In this document: positions 51,560-63,908 of the stretch, in pieces | Layout: the number at the start of each line of letters is the position of its first letter | Numbering within the stretch: the stretch's first letter is position 1 | Origin: Lobulomyces angularis | Lineage: Eukaryota > Chytridiomycota > Chytridiomycetes > Lobulomycetales > Lobulomycetaceae | Assembly (NCBI GenBank): GCA_027604685.1 | Contig: JADHYX010000023.1 | Span: 42,532-106,531 of the forward strand | Reading direction: 5' to 3' | Length of the DNA: 64,000 nt | Made by a program: the position numbers and the translations under genes | Notes under the pieces: generated by a model | What the model was told of the DNA's origin: nothing | What the model saw: only the letters and a program-made list of their open reading frames with translations | The model's database searches: none

Positions 51560-52362
51560 ATGGGATGCTCACAATCAAAAAGTGATGAAGTAGTCGAAAC
51601 TACTATGACTTCAATCGCAAAACCAGTTGTTTTTGAAAAAGAAGTAAGTAAGATGTAAAAAAAAATAAAATGAAAATAAAGGAAAAAAATTATAATTATC
51701 CAAAATACTACACGCTAATTGATATTTCTTTTTTTTTTAAAAAAATTTTTATTTTAATACAAATCTGAATTAATTTATTAATTTTAATTAATTTATAGAA
51801 ACAATTTTTTTTACAAAAGGAAGAATTTGTGGAAAAGGTAGAATCTAACACTGTAAAGAATCCTGTAGTTGACTCAAATAGGTCAATTCCAGCGCTAAAT
51901 CACCTCGATCCTATATCCGTAAAACCTACAGTTCAATTGTCAGTCATAGGAAGTAACAGTCCATTCCAAAAAAACATATTACCGTCAATTAGCCATCACA
52001 AGCACTCTGACCATGATGAACTAGAGGAAATCATTTTGGCCAGTCAAGGTGAAGAGGAGTATGCATTTGACCCTGATAATGATGAGGAGCCAAGTAAACT
52101 TTTCACTAAAAAAAATAGTACAGAGGTAGGAAATTCAAATGTTTACTTGATTTAGTTATATTAACAACATTTAATTATATTTTAGACCTTTGAAAATAAT
52201 ATTTTAAATGAAGTCCAAATGAGCCAACACAGTGTTAATGATAGGAAACAACTTGATAATCCATGGGTAAATTTTCCATTACAAAAAAAAAATCCATTAA
52301 CATTTCCCAAATTTCATAATGTTTCATAGATACCAGGAATGGCTGATGATGATCAATACTAG
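51560..52362 (+). CDS. Short acidic protein with N-terminal myristoylation/palmitoylation signal
   Basis: It starts MGCSQSKSDE, matching the rule for N-myristoylation (Gly2, Ser6) with an adjacent Cys for palmitoylation, as in membrane-attached signalling and scaffold proteins. Splicing gives VVFEKE/KQFFLQKEE, then a Ser/Pro/His-rich part and an acidic part (DELEEIILASQGEEEYAFDP). The last exon, IPGMADDDQY, ends at 52362. I do not recognise the family, although an N-terminal acylation signal plus an acidic tail recalls LAMTOR1-like lysosomal anchors. That comparison is only by layout. Confidence 0.65.
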
Positions 52363-52551
52363 ATTATTCACTTTCTATTTCAATATTTCACTCTTGGAAA
52401 GTTTTTAATAATTATTAATTTTTTTTTTTTTTTTTATTGTCGCTGTAATTACACTTTACGCATTTATACTTTACTACATAAGTTCTATAATATGTTTTCT
52501 TAGTAAATTTTTTGGTTTTCAAAAAATTAATACATAAATTAAAATTCCGAA

Positions 52552-53939
52552 TTAATCGGAAAAACTAAGTTTGTAATGAATCTCAAGGCACATTCTTAAT
52601 TTTTCGGCTGATTGTTCAGGAGTTATATCGCGCTGTGGTTCTGCTAGCATTTCGAATCTAAATTATATGGTTTGTTTGATTAAAACTAAAATTTTTTGAC
52701 TCCTACCCAACTAAGAATTTTTTAACAACTGCGCTTCGTAAAAGAGGGGGATAAAAATGGATATGAAAATGAAAGTCTTCTTCATTTGAATCAGAAGGAA
52801 CCTGATGAATTCCCATTGAATATGGAAATGAACAATTGAATAAATTATCGTAGCGACATGTAATTCGTCTGAATTGATACCACAAGTTTAAAAAAAAAAG
52901 AAAAAATTTTATACCGTAAAATATTAGCAAGGTCAGTCTTTTGCTTCTCAGTGAATAACGTTAACTTTGATAAATGAATTTTCGGCAAAATCATAGTTTC
53001 ATATGGCCAAACCGCCCAAAATGGAACAAAACAGATAAAAGTATCATTTTCACAGACGATTCTCGATTTAACATCTATTTCTATCTCACAATAATCGCAC
53101 AGTAAGCAACTTGAATTCAAAATCTGATATTTTTTCATATTTTTAATTTCTTTTCCAGGTTCCTCTGGAACATGCTCGGTAGCCCAAATCTATGATAAAA
53201 AATTTAGGATAAAAAAAAATAACACTACTGATGATCACTGAATTAAAAAGAAAAAAACATAATCTTTACTTGACCATGGGGATGCGGGTTGGAACAACCC
53301 ATAGTTGAACCCTTGTTTTCAAAGATTTGGACATGGTTAACATAATTAATTTTACTTAATCTCGCATATGCTTCAATCCAACATAATATAATAGAGTAAA
53401 TTGCATCTTCATCCATTTCTGCCATGCTTTGATCATGCCTTGGTGAGAAACATAATACTTCTGCTGTGCCTCTAACGCTTTCACTCTGAATTAACTGCTC
53501 AAATTTAGTTAATTTTGGGGTAGAGGCTATACAAAGTTGATATATTAACTTCAAGTACAAAAAAATTTAAAATCTCTACTTTCGTCTACTTGTTGGTCGG
53601 CTCTTACAGCAGGAAAATCATTAGGGAACACATAGGTGGAAGTATAAGCAGGATTACGCTCTCCACCAATTCTATTATTTGTTGGGCTAACCAATAATTA
53701 ACAAATTCATAAATCAATTTATATTTTTAACCATAAGTAACAATTCGGGTCATAATTAAGAAGGGCTTCTGAAGAACAATTCTCATTTTGACCTAACCAA
53801 GGTCTTTTTGCACGATGTGGTGAGCATAACACCCAAGAATCCTTATAATTAAATTGATAATTTAATGATATTTAACTGACACGTAAATTACCGTTAGAGG
53901 GTTATATCTTCTATGAGAATTGTCTATTAATTTATTCAT
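52552..53939 (-). CDS. GALT: Galactose-1-phosphate uridylyltransferase
   Basis: Exons give [20 protein letters not shown] at the N-terminus, [21 protein letters not shown], then [19 protein letters not shown]. The active-site motif [13 protein letters not shown] contains the HPH nucleophile. Later come [27 protein letters not shown] and [14 protein letters not shown]. The order is that of the Leloir-pathway enzyme, which exchanges UMP between UDP-glucose and galactose-1-phosphate. Zinc and His-tetrad residues appear present. The stop is at 52552-52554. Confidence 0.93.
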
Positions 53940-54194
53940 AATCTTAAAAACGTTTTTTTTTTTTTATTTACAAAAAAAAATATCATTCAATAATAGTAAA
54001 TTTTTGGATTCAAATTCTGCACATCGCACTTTGTTGCATTTTTGATAACAGTTACAGTTACTTTTATTAATAGCTTAGTTTCCCTGCAAGCAAATTTATT
54101 ACTGTTATTTTGTTTTATTTTATTCATTCCTTTAACTATCTAATTTTTCTTTATTTTTTAAAACAGTATGGTAAATGCTTTTGTAGTTGCTTTG

Positions 54195-56742
54195 TTAAGC
54201 CAGACGTTTAACGGCTAAAATGCTGTTTTTGGTAAGGTCACTTTGAATTCCGTCAGGGTATTTTAATCCATCTTTGATTTTACGAAGTATTTCTTTTAAG
54301 CTGCTATACAGGATTGAGTTATCTTTTATAAAGCTGAATCTCAACACCTGAGGTAAATTTTTTCCATTAAAATGTAGGCAAGAAAAAGGAGTTAAAAAGG
54401 TTTTCCGTTTCTCAATTATTTCAAAATTATCTGTCAATATCAACTTTTTTTCAATATCCTCTGTATTATTCACTTGATTTAAATGAAATTCGACAAAAAG
54501 CAATGAAATTAGATTATGAAAAATTAAGCTAGGTTCCTCAACTGCGTCAATATTGTTTTGCAGAGTAATTTTGATATCAGTCATTTCCATCATAAGAGCC
54601 TTTATAAAATCGTATTTGGATAAATTTTGAAATTCTGTAACAAAAAGTTTTTTAATTAAGTAAATTATGCGGGATATAAATTCCTCACTCTTAAAGAAAA
54701 AATAAAAAATAAAGTAAAAAAAGATTTAGCTTCTATGCAACATACCTTTCCATTTTTAATTAGACAAATGTCTTTATAAAAATTCTCAGAAACGGGACTG
54801 ACCTCAGAAAAACAAATGGAACTTCTAAAATTGGTAATTTGCATGAAAACTTAAATTTAACCACATTGCTTACTTTTCAATAACACTGTTAATATTAGTG
54901 CAAGTTGCAATACTAACAAAAATATTCTCAAAGTACTTTAAAACATAAGCAGCTTTGAACAAATTTTGCATTTCTGCACCGAAAGATTCAACAAGATACT
55001 CATACAAATTTGCCCTAGTAATTGAATCTAAAAAATTAGCCATTGAATGGCCAAATATGAATACCTAAAATATTTTCAATTCCATTGGTAAATAATACGA
55101 CTCTACAAAAAGAGGTTAAAAACTTATCAAAAAGCAATGCCATAAATTTGGCAATCACAGAATCTTTAATATTCAGAAGCACTAACTTCATATGGTTTTG
55201 AAAGGATTTATTCAAATTCGTTAATAAATAGGGAGATATAACATCGAATATGATAGAATTTTCAACTGTGTAGTTAACTTTTAAAAATTTTGCAATCTTC
55301 ATAACAGTAGATCAATTTATAAACATTTAGTTTTTATTACCTCATTGGAACTCAGCTTAATAATATCAGCTTCCTCTCTTTTACTATTTTTTTTAATTTT
55401 AAGAAAATCAGTGTAGTTCTGTAAGATGAAAGGCTTAATATTCTCTTCTTTTTCGAGAATAAACTTTTCATTTAAATAGATTATCAATTCTTCCAAAAAC
55501 CTCTCTTTTACAACATACTGATTCTTAAACAATTGATTCCTTTCAAATACTAAGAAACCAGATTTAAAAACCAGTGAGCTCAGTATTTTAATATCCTCTG
55601 CATTCAAGTTTTTACAAAAAAAAGACTTTTTTAAGTTAAGTAATAGAATAGTTATCAATTTTTTTTTAATTTACTGATAGGTCAAGGTAATTTTTGTTTT
55701 CCAGAACATTACTAATTTCCACATCCAAGTTATTTAAAGTATCTTTTTTGAGTAGGGCACAAGAATTTAAATGGATCGTGCCGTCATAGTGCATATTTAA
55801 AAATTCTACTGGATTTTCAACTCCAGCATCTAACAAAGTTGAATATTTTAATATTCCAGTGGAGCAAATAGACTCTTCTACTATTTTATGCTGTTTTGCA
55901 ATAAAAGTATGTGGAATAAATAAACTTCCTTTAACTTTACCGAACACTTTTCCACTTTTTATTATTGTATCTACTATTCCAGAAAAAACTTCCCAATGAA
56001 GACTATTATCTTGATAATGTGTTAAGAGTACAGGCCTGTGAAAATTAAGCATATAATTTTTTGGTTGCAATTAATGTTTTTTAGCGGTATACAATTATTT
56101 ACTTTTCAACAGCTGATAATTTTTCCGCCAAATGACAACCAACATTGTTCAAAAATTTTTCAGAGTATAAAGTTCCTTTGTCAAAGTTGTTATACCTTGC
56201 TATAATTTTGGTTCCAACTTTTTCGTTCAAAAACTTTTAAAAAATATTAATTAAATATCTCCAAACACATACAAACTGAACAAAATCCATAGGCAGCTTA
56301 TATTTCAAAGATATCTCACTAAGAGTTAAGAGACCAACAGTTGATATGATAACGTTAATTTCTTCAGCAATTGTATTAATATAATCACTTTAACAAATAG
56401 GCAGATTAACTTAAAATTGAAGTTTTCGAATTTTTACATTGTTATAACGTCACCAAGAGATCCGAGGAAGTAAACTGAGTCGTTTTCTTTAACTAGCAAC
56501 TCGATTGCAGAATTTATATGTAAAACATCAATGCCTAAGTTTTCATGAAAATGTAAAGTGTTCAACCTCCCCTTATTTTGATTCAACAGTTGCAGAATCT
56601 GAAGTTTTAAGTGGTCTTTCGTTATAACAGCAGTTTTTCCAATATTGAAAATAGCATCAAGCCTGTTGTTCTTAATAAGATTCTCAATTAACAAAATTAC
56701 TAATTCTTCTTCCTCAGAAGCTTCTCTTAATTCAGAAAACAT
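54195..56742 (-). CDS. UFL1: UFL1, E3 ligase for UFM1 conjugation
   Basis: The N-terminal winged-helix region reads NKGRLNTLHFHENLGIDV then HINSAIELLVKENDSVYFLG, matching UFL1's RGGRVN...VINVDLIHIE block. The next exon gives DYINTIAEEINVIISTVGLL with LSEISLKYKLPMDFVQ, matching YLDRLAEEVN...G...ISEL...YDLP. The C-terminal half is long and helical, and near its end FHNLISLLFVEFH precedes NLPQVLRFSFIKDNS, as in UFL1. UFL1 with UFBP1 and CDK5RAP3 attaches UFM1 to ribosomal protein RPL26 at the ER. UFMylation is missing from most Dikarya, so its presence fits an early-diverging fungus. The middle exons are read mainly from frame continuity. Confidence 0.82.
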
Positions 56743-56798
56743 TATTATTTTTTACTACAACAATATCAAGAAATTTGGGGTTTTTAAAATAAATTGAA
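56743..56798. promoter_or_regulatory. 56-base divergent intergenic promoter (UFL1 / MDM1)
   Basis: Only 56 bases separate the UFL1 start (56742, minus) from the MDM1 start (56799, plus), so both promoters must overlap or lie in coding sequence. The spacer is T/A-rich with no obvious motif. Confidence 0.6.
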
Positions 56799-59700
56799 AT
56801 GGAAATATCTGAGTGGAGAGATATATTCTATTCACCAGTGCTATTTCTACTTGTAGGAATTACCATCTCCCCTTACTTAGACTTGATAATTTCTATTTTC
56901 GCTTTCACTGGTCTTTGTTTATTGTACAGACAATTTTGTAGATGATTCTTATAATTTCTCTTACCATTTAGGGTATACTTTCTTTGTGGTTGCTATTATT
57001 ATTCTAAAAAAAAGTTTAAAAAACGGAAGTTTATAAAATCACCAATTTATAACAAAATCAAGTTTAATCAAGAAACAAAACGAAACCAACAAAAATTCGA
57101 TCAAGAAAATGTTTATGATGGAAAGAAAAAAGACCTCAACTTGAAAAAAAATTCTACGCCGTTCGAAGATGTATTGGAATCGTTATTAAAAACTATCTTT
57201 TCTACTTCTTTTTCTACTCCTGCAACAAAGTTCTACGGAAAATTAACCCATGACTACAATTGCAGTGATTTTGAGCAAAATTTATTAAAAATTATAAATC
57301 CTAATATTGAAGACTGGAAGAATTTGTTGTATATTCTTTTAACTCATCATCTGCGCTCAGCAGTAGCTTCTAAATTATGGAATTTAGTTTTAATAAAGAT
57401 ACATCGACATGTTGTGATTTATAAAAAAATACGTAGAGAGCTTTTACATTTTGAGAGTCGGAAAAAAGATTCTAATATGGAACTACCAACTCAACATTTA
57501 GACGAATTTAATGATGACTCGTCCTGGGACTTTGGGTTTGAAATACTTCTCGATATTTGAAACATAATTAAAAGATTCTTAGATGTGGGAATTCTTTGCT
57601 CGGGGATAGTGAATTTTCACCATCTGATGATTTGAATTTATTAATTGCTCAACGAATGAAAGCTCAAAGCCTTTTACACCCAGCATCGGCATGTGATGAT
57701 GAAGAATCTGAAAAATCATATTTAAGAACAACAATATCTAATATAATGTCAAGGTTTAAAGCGCTCTCATTATCAAGCTCGCCTTCGAGTAACCAAGCTA
57801 GTTTATTTACTTCTAGTAAGCTACTGGAACTGCTCTTCAGAGAATACCTTGTGTGTAAGGTTTCTTATCCACTTCTGCATTACGTTAGTTCACCAGGTAT
57901 ATTAGTAATTGATCTACTCTTATGTTTAGATTTTATAAACAAACGATTATTGATTGAATCACACAAAATTGCCGCGATCCAATCAGCAATAAAGAAGTTT
58001 AAGAATGAATTTGACCTGAACTTTACTACGTTTAATCCACGGCTTTTACAAAAATCAAGTGACACCTCATATTTGGATGTTTCAGACAAAAGTAAGCTCT
58101 TTGAGTTACTTGCCAAATACAGTAAGCGAGTTCAGTCTGTGCTTGATGCGAAAACGGTCAGTTTTCAAATAAACAACGAAATTTGTAGAATTGCGGAATC
58201 TGGTAATTAAATCTTAAATTCAAAACTTAAAAGTTTTGAAATTCTTTTTTTCTAAGAAAATCCTGACCTTGTACAGTTAAAGTGTGTAAAACGGCTTACT
58301 GAAATACAAGCAAAATATAGTAAGAAAATATTTTTTTTATTGACTGGTTCTACTGGTGGGACTAGCGAATTAAAGAATAAGCGCATCCCAGAACAAAACG
58401 AAGGTCTCATTCAACCAAAAATTTTTTTAAGAGAATTTTTAGATGAGTATGTGACTAGAGAGGAATTAAATGAGAATTCAAGCGTTGGCCTACATTTTTT
58501 TTTAGAATTCATGGAAAAAGAGGATGAAAAAATTTGGTGGAAAGTTAAATTTTGGGTTTAAAAAACTATTTGTTTTTTGAATTTAATAAATTCATTTACA
58601 CTCAGGTTGCTATAGAAAAATTTCGTAAGTTAGAATCCACACTTGGCAATTCTCAGGATGGACTCAATGTTGAAACCCCCACTCTCGATAGAGGATTTGC
58701 AAATTCCATCTCGAAGGAAAATGAAAAAAACGCTGTGCAGTTGTGGACAGAAGCCAAGTCAATATACAGCAAATTCTTTCCTATTGGTAGTAAGACATGC
58801 TTAGAAATCGAACATTTTGAAACATACTTGTCGCTGAAAAAATTATTTTCTACTGAAAAGCCAGGAGATTATCAAGTATTTTATTTTTGCTCACAATACA
58901 TTAAAAACGTTCCTTTAGTGCCTATATCAAATTCAAGGCACTATATTTAATGAGCTGAAAGAAACAACGTGGAAAAAATTCCTACATTCTAATAGTTACT
59001 TTCAATTTGTTAGCGAAACCCAGAAAACTAAGATAGAACAAAAACACATTGAAAGGAAAAGTGGTGATGTAACATGGTTTGATACTTTTAAAACTGGAGG
59101 TGAAAGTACTATTCAGGCATGGATAACGTTTGAAAGATTAGCAGCAGGTTCTAATGAAAATTTGTACGACGCAGGATCAAGCGAAATTGCCGGTTCAAGA
59201 TTGCTTCATCAGTTTGAAGATATATTACAATTTATTGGTATTTTTTTGAAACCTTTTAAATTTTTTTTTTTTAGTTTATTTTTATTTTCATTTTAGCTGC
59301 TAGTTCACTTGGTAAAGCGAGCCATGCGAAAAAAAAATCCCATAAATTTGTAAAGGATAAGACAATCGATTTTCCAGATTTTCCTCCAGATATTGAGGAA
59401 GAAAAGTTAGAAGAAAAAGCAATAAATCAAGTTGAAGAAGAAGATATTCTGCCTGGCGAACTATTAAAAGGTGTCTCGAAGTTGCAGCAGATTGAAAGAG
59501 ATATAGAAAAAACCATATTTCAAATTGATTTGATTAATATTTTGAGTGCAAAACAAAAAGCTGAGGTTAGGACAAACAGCGCAGTATCAGTACTAGCATT
59601 TAGCCGTAGGATTGCTAAAATTTTGGATGGGTGTGATTAAATTGAATAAACTTTTTTAATTTCTTTATTTACTACATGAAGGACAAAGGAGCTATTGAAA

Positions 59701-61458
59701 CAAGAAATCGGTGATCTTTCAAAGCAAAAAGCAAAATTATTATATCATGAACTTGGGTACAGTTTGCTTTTGTTTGTATTAATGCGTTGATAAAATATAG
59801 GCATGACTTGAGTCCTGGAAATTTTACAATTGTGCTAATGGAAAGTGATATTTTAAATAACTCTCAATTAACGGCAACAACTAATGAAGTAAATAAATCA
59901 TTAAGTGCTCCACTGACCCCAAATAGTACTGGAGGATCTTTTTCTAAAACTAAAATTGGATATTACAGAATTAAGGTGGAAAAATACGATAAAATTGGTT
60001 GGATTGTCACTAGAAAGGAATCGGAATTTTATAATCTGTATCGAAAATTAAAGGAGCTATTTCCTAATGTCAATGATATTGAAGTTCCACCAAAATCAAC
60101 TTTGTTTCATCGAAATAAAATTGAACTCAAAAGTAGAAAGGACTCCTGGGAAAATTTTTTGAAGGTACCAGTGGTCATTCTTTCTTCTGAAAATTTATAA
60201 TTTGTCTAGCAACTCATCGTTGATGTTACAATTTGTCAAAGCGAAGTGTTGAGATCTTTTTTATCGAAAAATCATGAGCCTAGTTTTCAAAACCAGCAAA
60301 ATTTTAATAATGCCAACAGCGTAGAAGGAGATCTGTATCTCAACGACTCTTCTGCACCAAATGCCAAAAAATTCGTTTCCAGTTTTTCAAAATTTTTACA
60401 AGTTGGAGGAAAAAAAATTTATAATCAACAAAGTTTATTCATTCCAACAACTGTTGAAAAAAATATATTGCAAAAGACGAAATCGGTGATGGAAAGGAGT
60501 CCTACCACCCCAGTAGATATAAGTCATTCTAAATTTCCCTCCAGCGTTATTTTGACCACTCCACTGATTGTCAAACCTGATTTGCAGACACTGGATAATA
60601 ATTTTATTAAATGCGAGGAACCGGTTGATGAAGAAGATGAGATATGGGGCTCCGAAGAAGACCTTCAACCGTCATCCTCTCCTACAGTTCCACAAGATAA
60701 AGATGTTACCGATTTAAACCCTTTAGTAGAACCATTGTGCAAAATAATGCTAGAAATATTTGATTTTAGTGAGCAAACTTTATGGTTAAAAAGAAATGCT
60801 GCCGTTATGTTGATTAAGCAGTGGTGGGGAGTTACAGAAAAAGGAACAGTTGAAGCGTAATAATAAAGATTCGAACTTAACAATTTTAAATTTTATTTAA
60901 AAAACATTCTTTAGTGCAGTAAATGATTTCTTACAGAGTATATTCGAAGATCATAAATTAATTCAATTTATAGAAGTAATAAAGGACCTAATTATAAATA
61001 AACAACTTACATCCACTACCAACAATGGCAATAACGAGGATAGCATTGCCAGAAGAACCAGCCTCGATGGAATAGGATTAAAAGAGTATTCAATGAGTAG
61101 TAACACTGCCAATATTGGAAATATTGGAATTAGTAAACTGAACTTAAACAATGAACCCATTCTTCAAAGGCAGAACGCTACCAACCCACCTACCAATTTT
61201 AGAGATGAGGCAAAAAGTAAATTAGTTTCAATTTTGCCAGGTAAAATAAATACACAATGTTTTCTTGTTTCAATTTTTATTTTTAATTTTTTTTTTTTAG
61301 ATTCATTCTCAAGAATTTTAGGTACTCCTGCATCAGCCCAAGGTATAGAAAGGTGTTTCGAAGTATTTCAAAATCAAACTTTAAATAAATCTTTAGTTTA
61401 CTCTATTCTGGAGGAGCTAGAAAACTTTAAATTAAGTGACGACATTAACAAAAAGTAA
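56799..61458 (+). CDS. Sorting nexin with PXA, RGS, PX and nexin-C domains (MDM1 / SNX13-14-25 type)
   Basis: The N-terminus is a membrane anchor (FLLVGITISPYLDLIISIFA, spliced to LVYFLCGCYYYS). A PXA domain follows (FEDVLESLLKTIFS, YILLTHHLRSAVASKLW), then an RGS-like domain (FLREFLDEYVTRE, LHFFLEFMEKEDEK, WKKFLHSNSYFQFV). The PX domain (YYRIKVEKYDKIGWIVTRKE, FHRNKIELKSRK) probably binds phosphoinositides. The nexin-C domain near the end has IMLEIFDFSEQTLWLKRNAA and WWGVTEKGTVEA. Yeast Mdm1 tethers the ER to the vacuole and lipid droplets. Ten or more introns are removed, with good junctions such as DYQ/CLYQIQGTIFNE and ILDG/TKELLKQEI. Confidence 0.9.
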
Positions 61459-62758
61459 AATACCTTCTTTTTTTTTTTTATTATTTGTATCATTATTTTC
61501 AATTTTTTGTTAGATTTTTACTTCTTTTTTTATCATAATCTTTCATACGTTACATTATCATAACTGTAAATTATAAATTATTTATTAACTTTAAAGTTAA
61601 AACTGCGTGTTTGTATTTGCATAAAAAATATCTTCAAAAAAACTTAATAGCAGCAATAATTGCAGCAATACCAAATATGGCCATAAGGTACATTATAAAA
61701 TCTAAGGAATTTTGCTTTATAAAAATGTCGAACAGATATTCTTGAATATTTTTATAGCATATTGAATTAAAGTTTTGAAAAAGTTACACTTCACAGGTTA
61801 TACAAATTTACTGTAATAACTACGATTCGATTTTTGCATTAAAGAGGTAAATAAATATAATTACTCAACAGTAAGATAAAAATTCAGAAGTGATTGAATT
61901 TTTTGGGTAAGGTATTGTAGATTTTGATAAGCAAGTCATGCATCAGATAAATTGACATATTGTAGAAGTTGAATTTTCGATTACAATAAAGTATCTTCAA
62001 CTATTCTATTAAAATTAGGTATTTCCTTAAGTGAAGTAGTAGAGTTCAATAAAAAAAGAGTTGAAGTTTAGCAGTTGTAAAATTTTCTTCACGAGATAAT
62101 GTGCATTATGCCAAAAAATAATCTGTAATACAAAAAGTATATCATTTGCAATTTTGACAAGTGTGTATAAATGTCATAAATGGCAAAGCCATAATAGATA
62201 CGCTGATGAACAGCTAAGTTACAGAACATATGTGCACACATTTAATATCAATTTCCTGCACTGGCTTTGGAAAGTTGCAGTCACTACGTTCCATAAAACA
62301 AAATTTATCAAAAGCTAAACAAAAGCAAACTTCGCTACCAATGATATGCATCGCTAAGAAGATACAAACAAGTAACAAAAGTAAATATCATTTTATGAAA
62401 TACATATTTGCCAGCTACGCGACAGCAGTAATGCCAGCAGTAAGTGGACTGTCACCTGGAACATGAAAGCTCGAAAGTATGCCGCCTTCATTCAGGTTTA
62501 TTGAAATTTATAACCTTTGTCAGATTTTTTAACCTTCACGGAATGGAACCAAACACAAAGAGCGACAAAACAGCAAAGCCAACTTTTTAAAATAAAAATT
62601 AAGTTATATTTAACACATCAACCAACACTTTGTCAACAACCAAAATAAAAAAAAAATAAATTACAACTGTGTGAGTTTCAATACAGAGATTTCACCTAAA
62701 TATGCAAAATTCAACAAATTTAATTGAAAAAATAAAATCTTCATATAAACCTTTATAT
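61459..62758. other. Long non-coding region downstream of SR copy 2
   Basis: About 1.3 kb between the convergent ends of MDM1 and SR copy 2. A block at about 62160-62560 looks less AT-rich than other spacers, and 62563-62632 matches the element downstream of SR copy 1. Short open stretches such as 62230-62466 have no coding character I recognise. Confidence 0.4.
62563..62632 (-). promoter_or_regulatory. Downstream element shared with SR copy 1 (copy 2)
   Basis: The reverse complement contains GTGTTGG, a T-rich run ending TTTTAAAA and GGCTTTGCTGTTTTGT, aligning with 48977-49045. It lies downstream of the second SR gene's stop, as in copy 1. Confidence 0.45.
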
Positions 62759-63652
62759 TCAAGGAGATCTGCTAAAAGCTTTAGGTGGAGGCGATTGGCT
62801 ATCTTTTCGAGGAGAAACGCTGCTATTCCTTGGAGGAGGTGAACGGCTGTCTCTTCTTCTAGAAGGGGGGGTTCTGGAATCCCTTCTTCTTGTGGGTGAT
62901 CTAGAATCTCTCCTTCTGTAAGGTGATCTGGAGTCTCTTCTTCTGTAAGGTGATCTGGAATCTCTCCTTCTATAAGGTGATCTGGATCTACTTCTTCTTC
63001 TTGGAGAACGACTTCTTGATCTAGAGTAGTCTCTTCTTCTTCGATAGGGTGATCTTGAACGACTTCTAGATCTAAAAAAAAAAGAGTAAAAGGCAATAAA
63101 AAGGGTATAATATTTCAGTTAAATACCTTCTACTGTTATATCGATCACGAACATCACGGCGACTTTCACGACAATCTCTCGCCCAATGTCTTAATAATAA
63201 AAATTTTTTTTTAATTAAAAAGTGACAGTCGTAATAAAATACCCTTCTCTTCCACAGTTAAAACACCTGTTGTCTGACTTTTTGGCAGCTCCTTTAGCCC
63301 ATTCTACTACAAGTCTGCTGCCATCAATCTAAGGAGGAATTAAAAATAACGAAAAATTTGAGTAAAAAAAAAAATACTGTTTTCCCATCAATTGCATCCA
63401 TTGCATCCTCAGCATCACGCTTATCATCGAATTCAACAAACCCATAATTTGAAGCTGGTCCACGCTTCACATCACAACTGAATTTGGGTTAAAGAAACCA
63501 AAAAAGCTTTAAAATTCTCACCGATGAATCTTTCCATATTTTGCAAAAACATCTTCAAGATCACTTCTATTAAACTTATCGGGTACCTTTCCAACAAATA
63601 ATGCCTATATTTTATTTATTAAATCAATTACACCTTTCCAATTACACACCAT
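62759..63652 (-). CDS. SR splicing factor: RRM, CCHC zinc knuckle and RS domain, copy 2 (inverted paralogue)
   Basis: It has the same structure as the copy at 47988, on the other strand. A lone ATG exon (63652-63650) is followed by GT, then ALFVGKVPDKFNRSDLED, NYGFVEFDDKRDAEDAM, DGSRLVVEWAKG, a knuckle CFNCGREG then HWARDC, and an RS domain. Here the repeats are mainly DSRSPYRRR, where copy 1 has DSRSPPPRRR, and the end is KAFSRSP. Intron positions are the same in both copies, so the pair arose by gene duplication rather than retrotransposition. The long opposite-strand-like open frame over the RS region is a by-product of the Arg/Ser repeats. Confidence 0.92.
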
Positions 63653-63908
63653 TGTATTAGATTATGTGTTAATTGTATTTTTTTTTAGTGTAACACATTC
63701 GTCAAATTAGAGAAAAATTCAACCTAGTTAATTTATGACATTGATGGAGGAAACTTGTGAGCAATGGTGAATGAACATTTTGTAAAATACTTCGAAATTA
63801 GAGATAGTAAAATATAAATAAAAATTTAGAATGCTTTATTTCCAGAAAATATATATTATACAATGACAAATGAATAATGAAAACTAAATATAATTTGAGT
63901 TTAGTAAC

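Noticed and set aside
62230..62466. Open frame downstream of SR copy 2
   Set aside because: No splice partners or family motifs; it lies in a likely 3' UTR block.
62692..63096. Long minus-strand reading frame rich in Glu and Asp over the RS region of SR copy 2
   Set aside because: It is an alternative frame of the Arg/Ser repeat region. The correct frame continues the RRM and zinc-knuckle exons.
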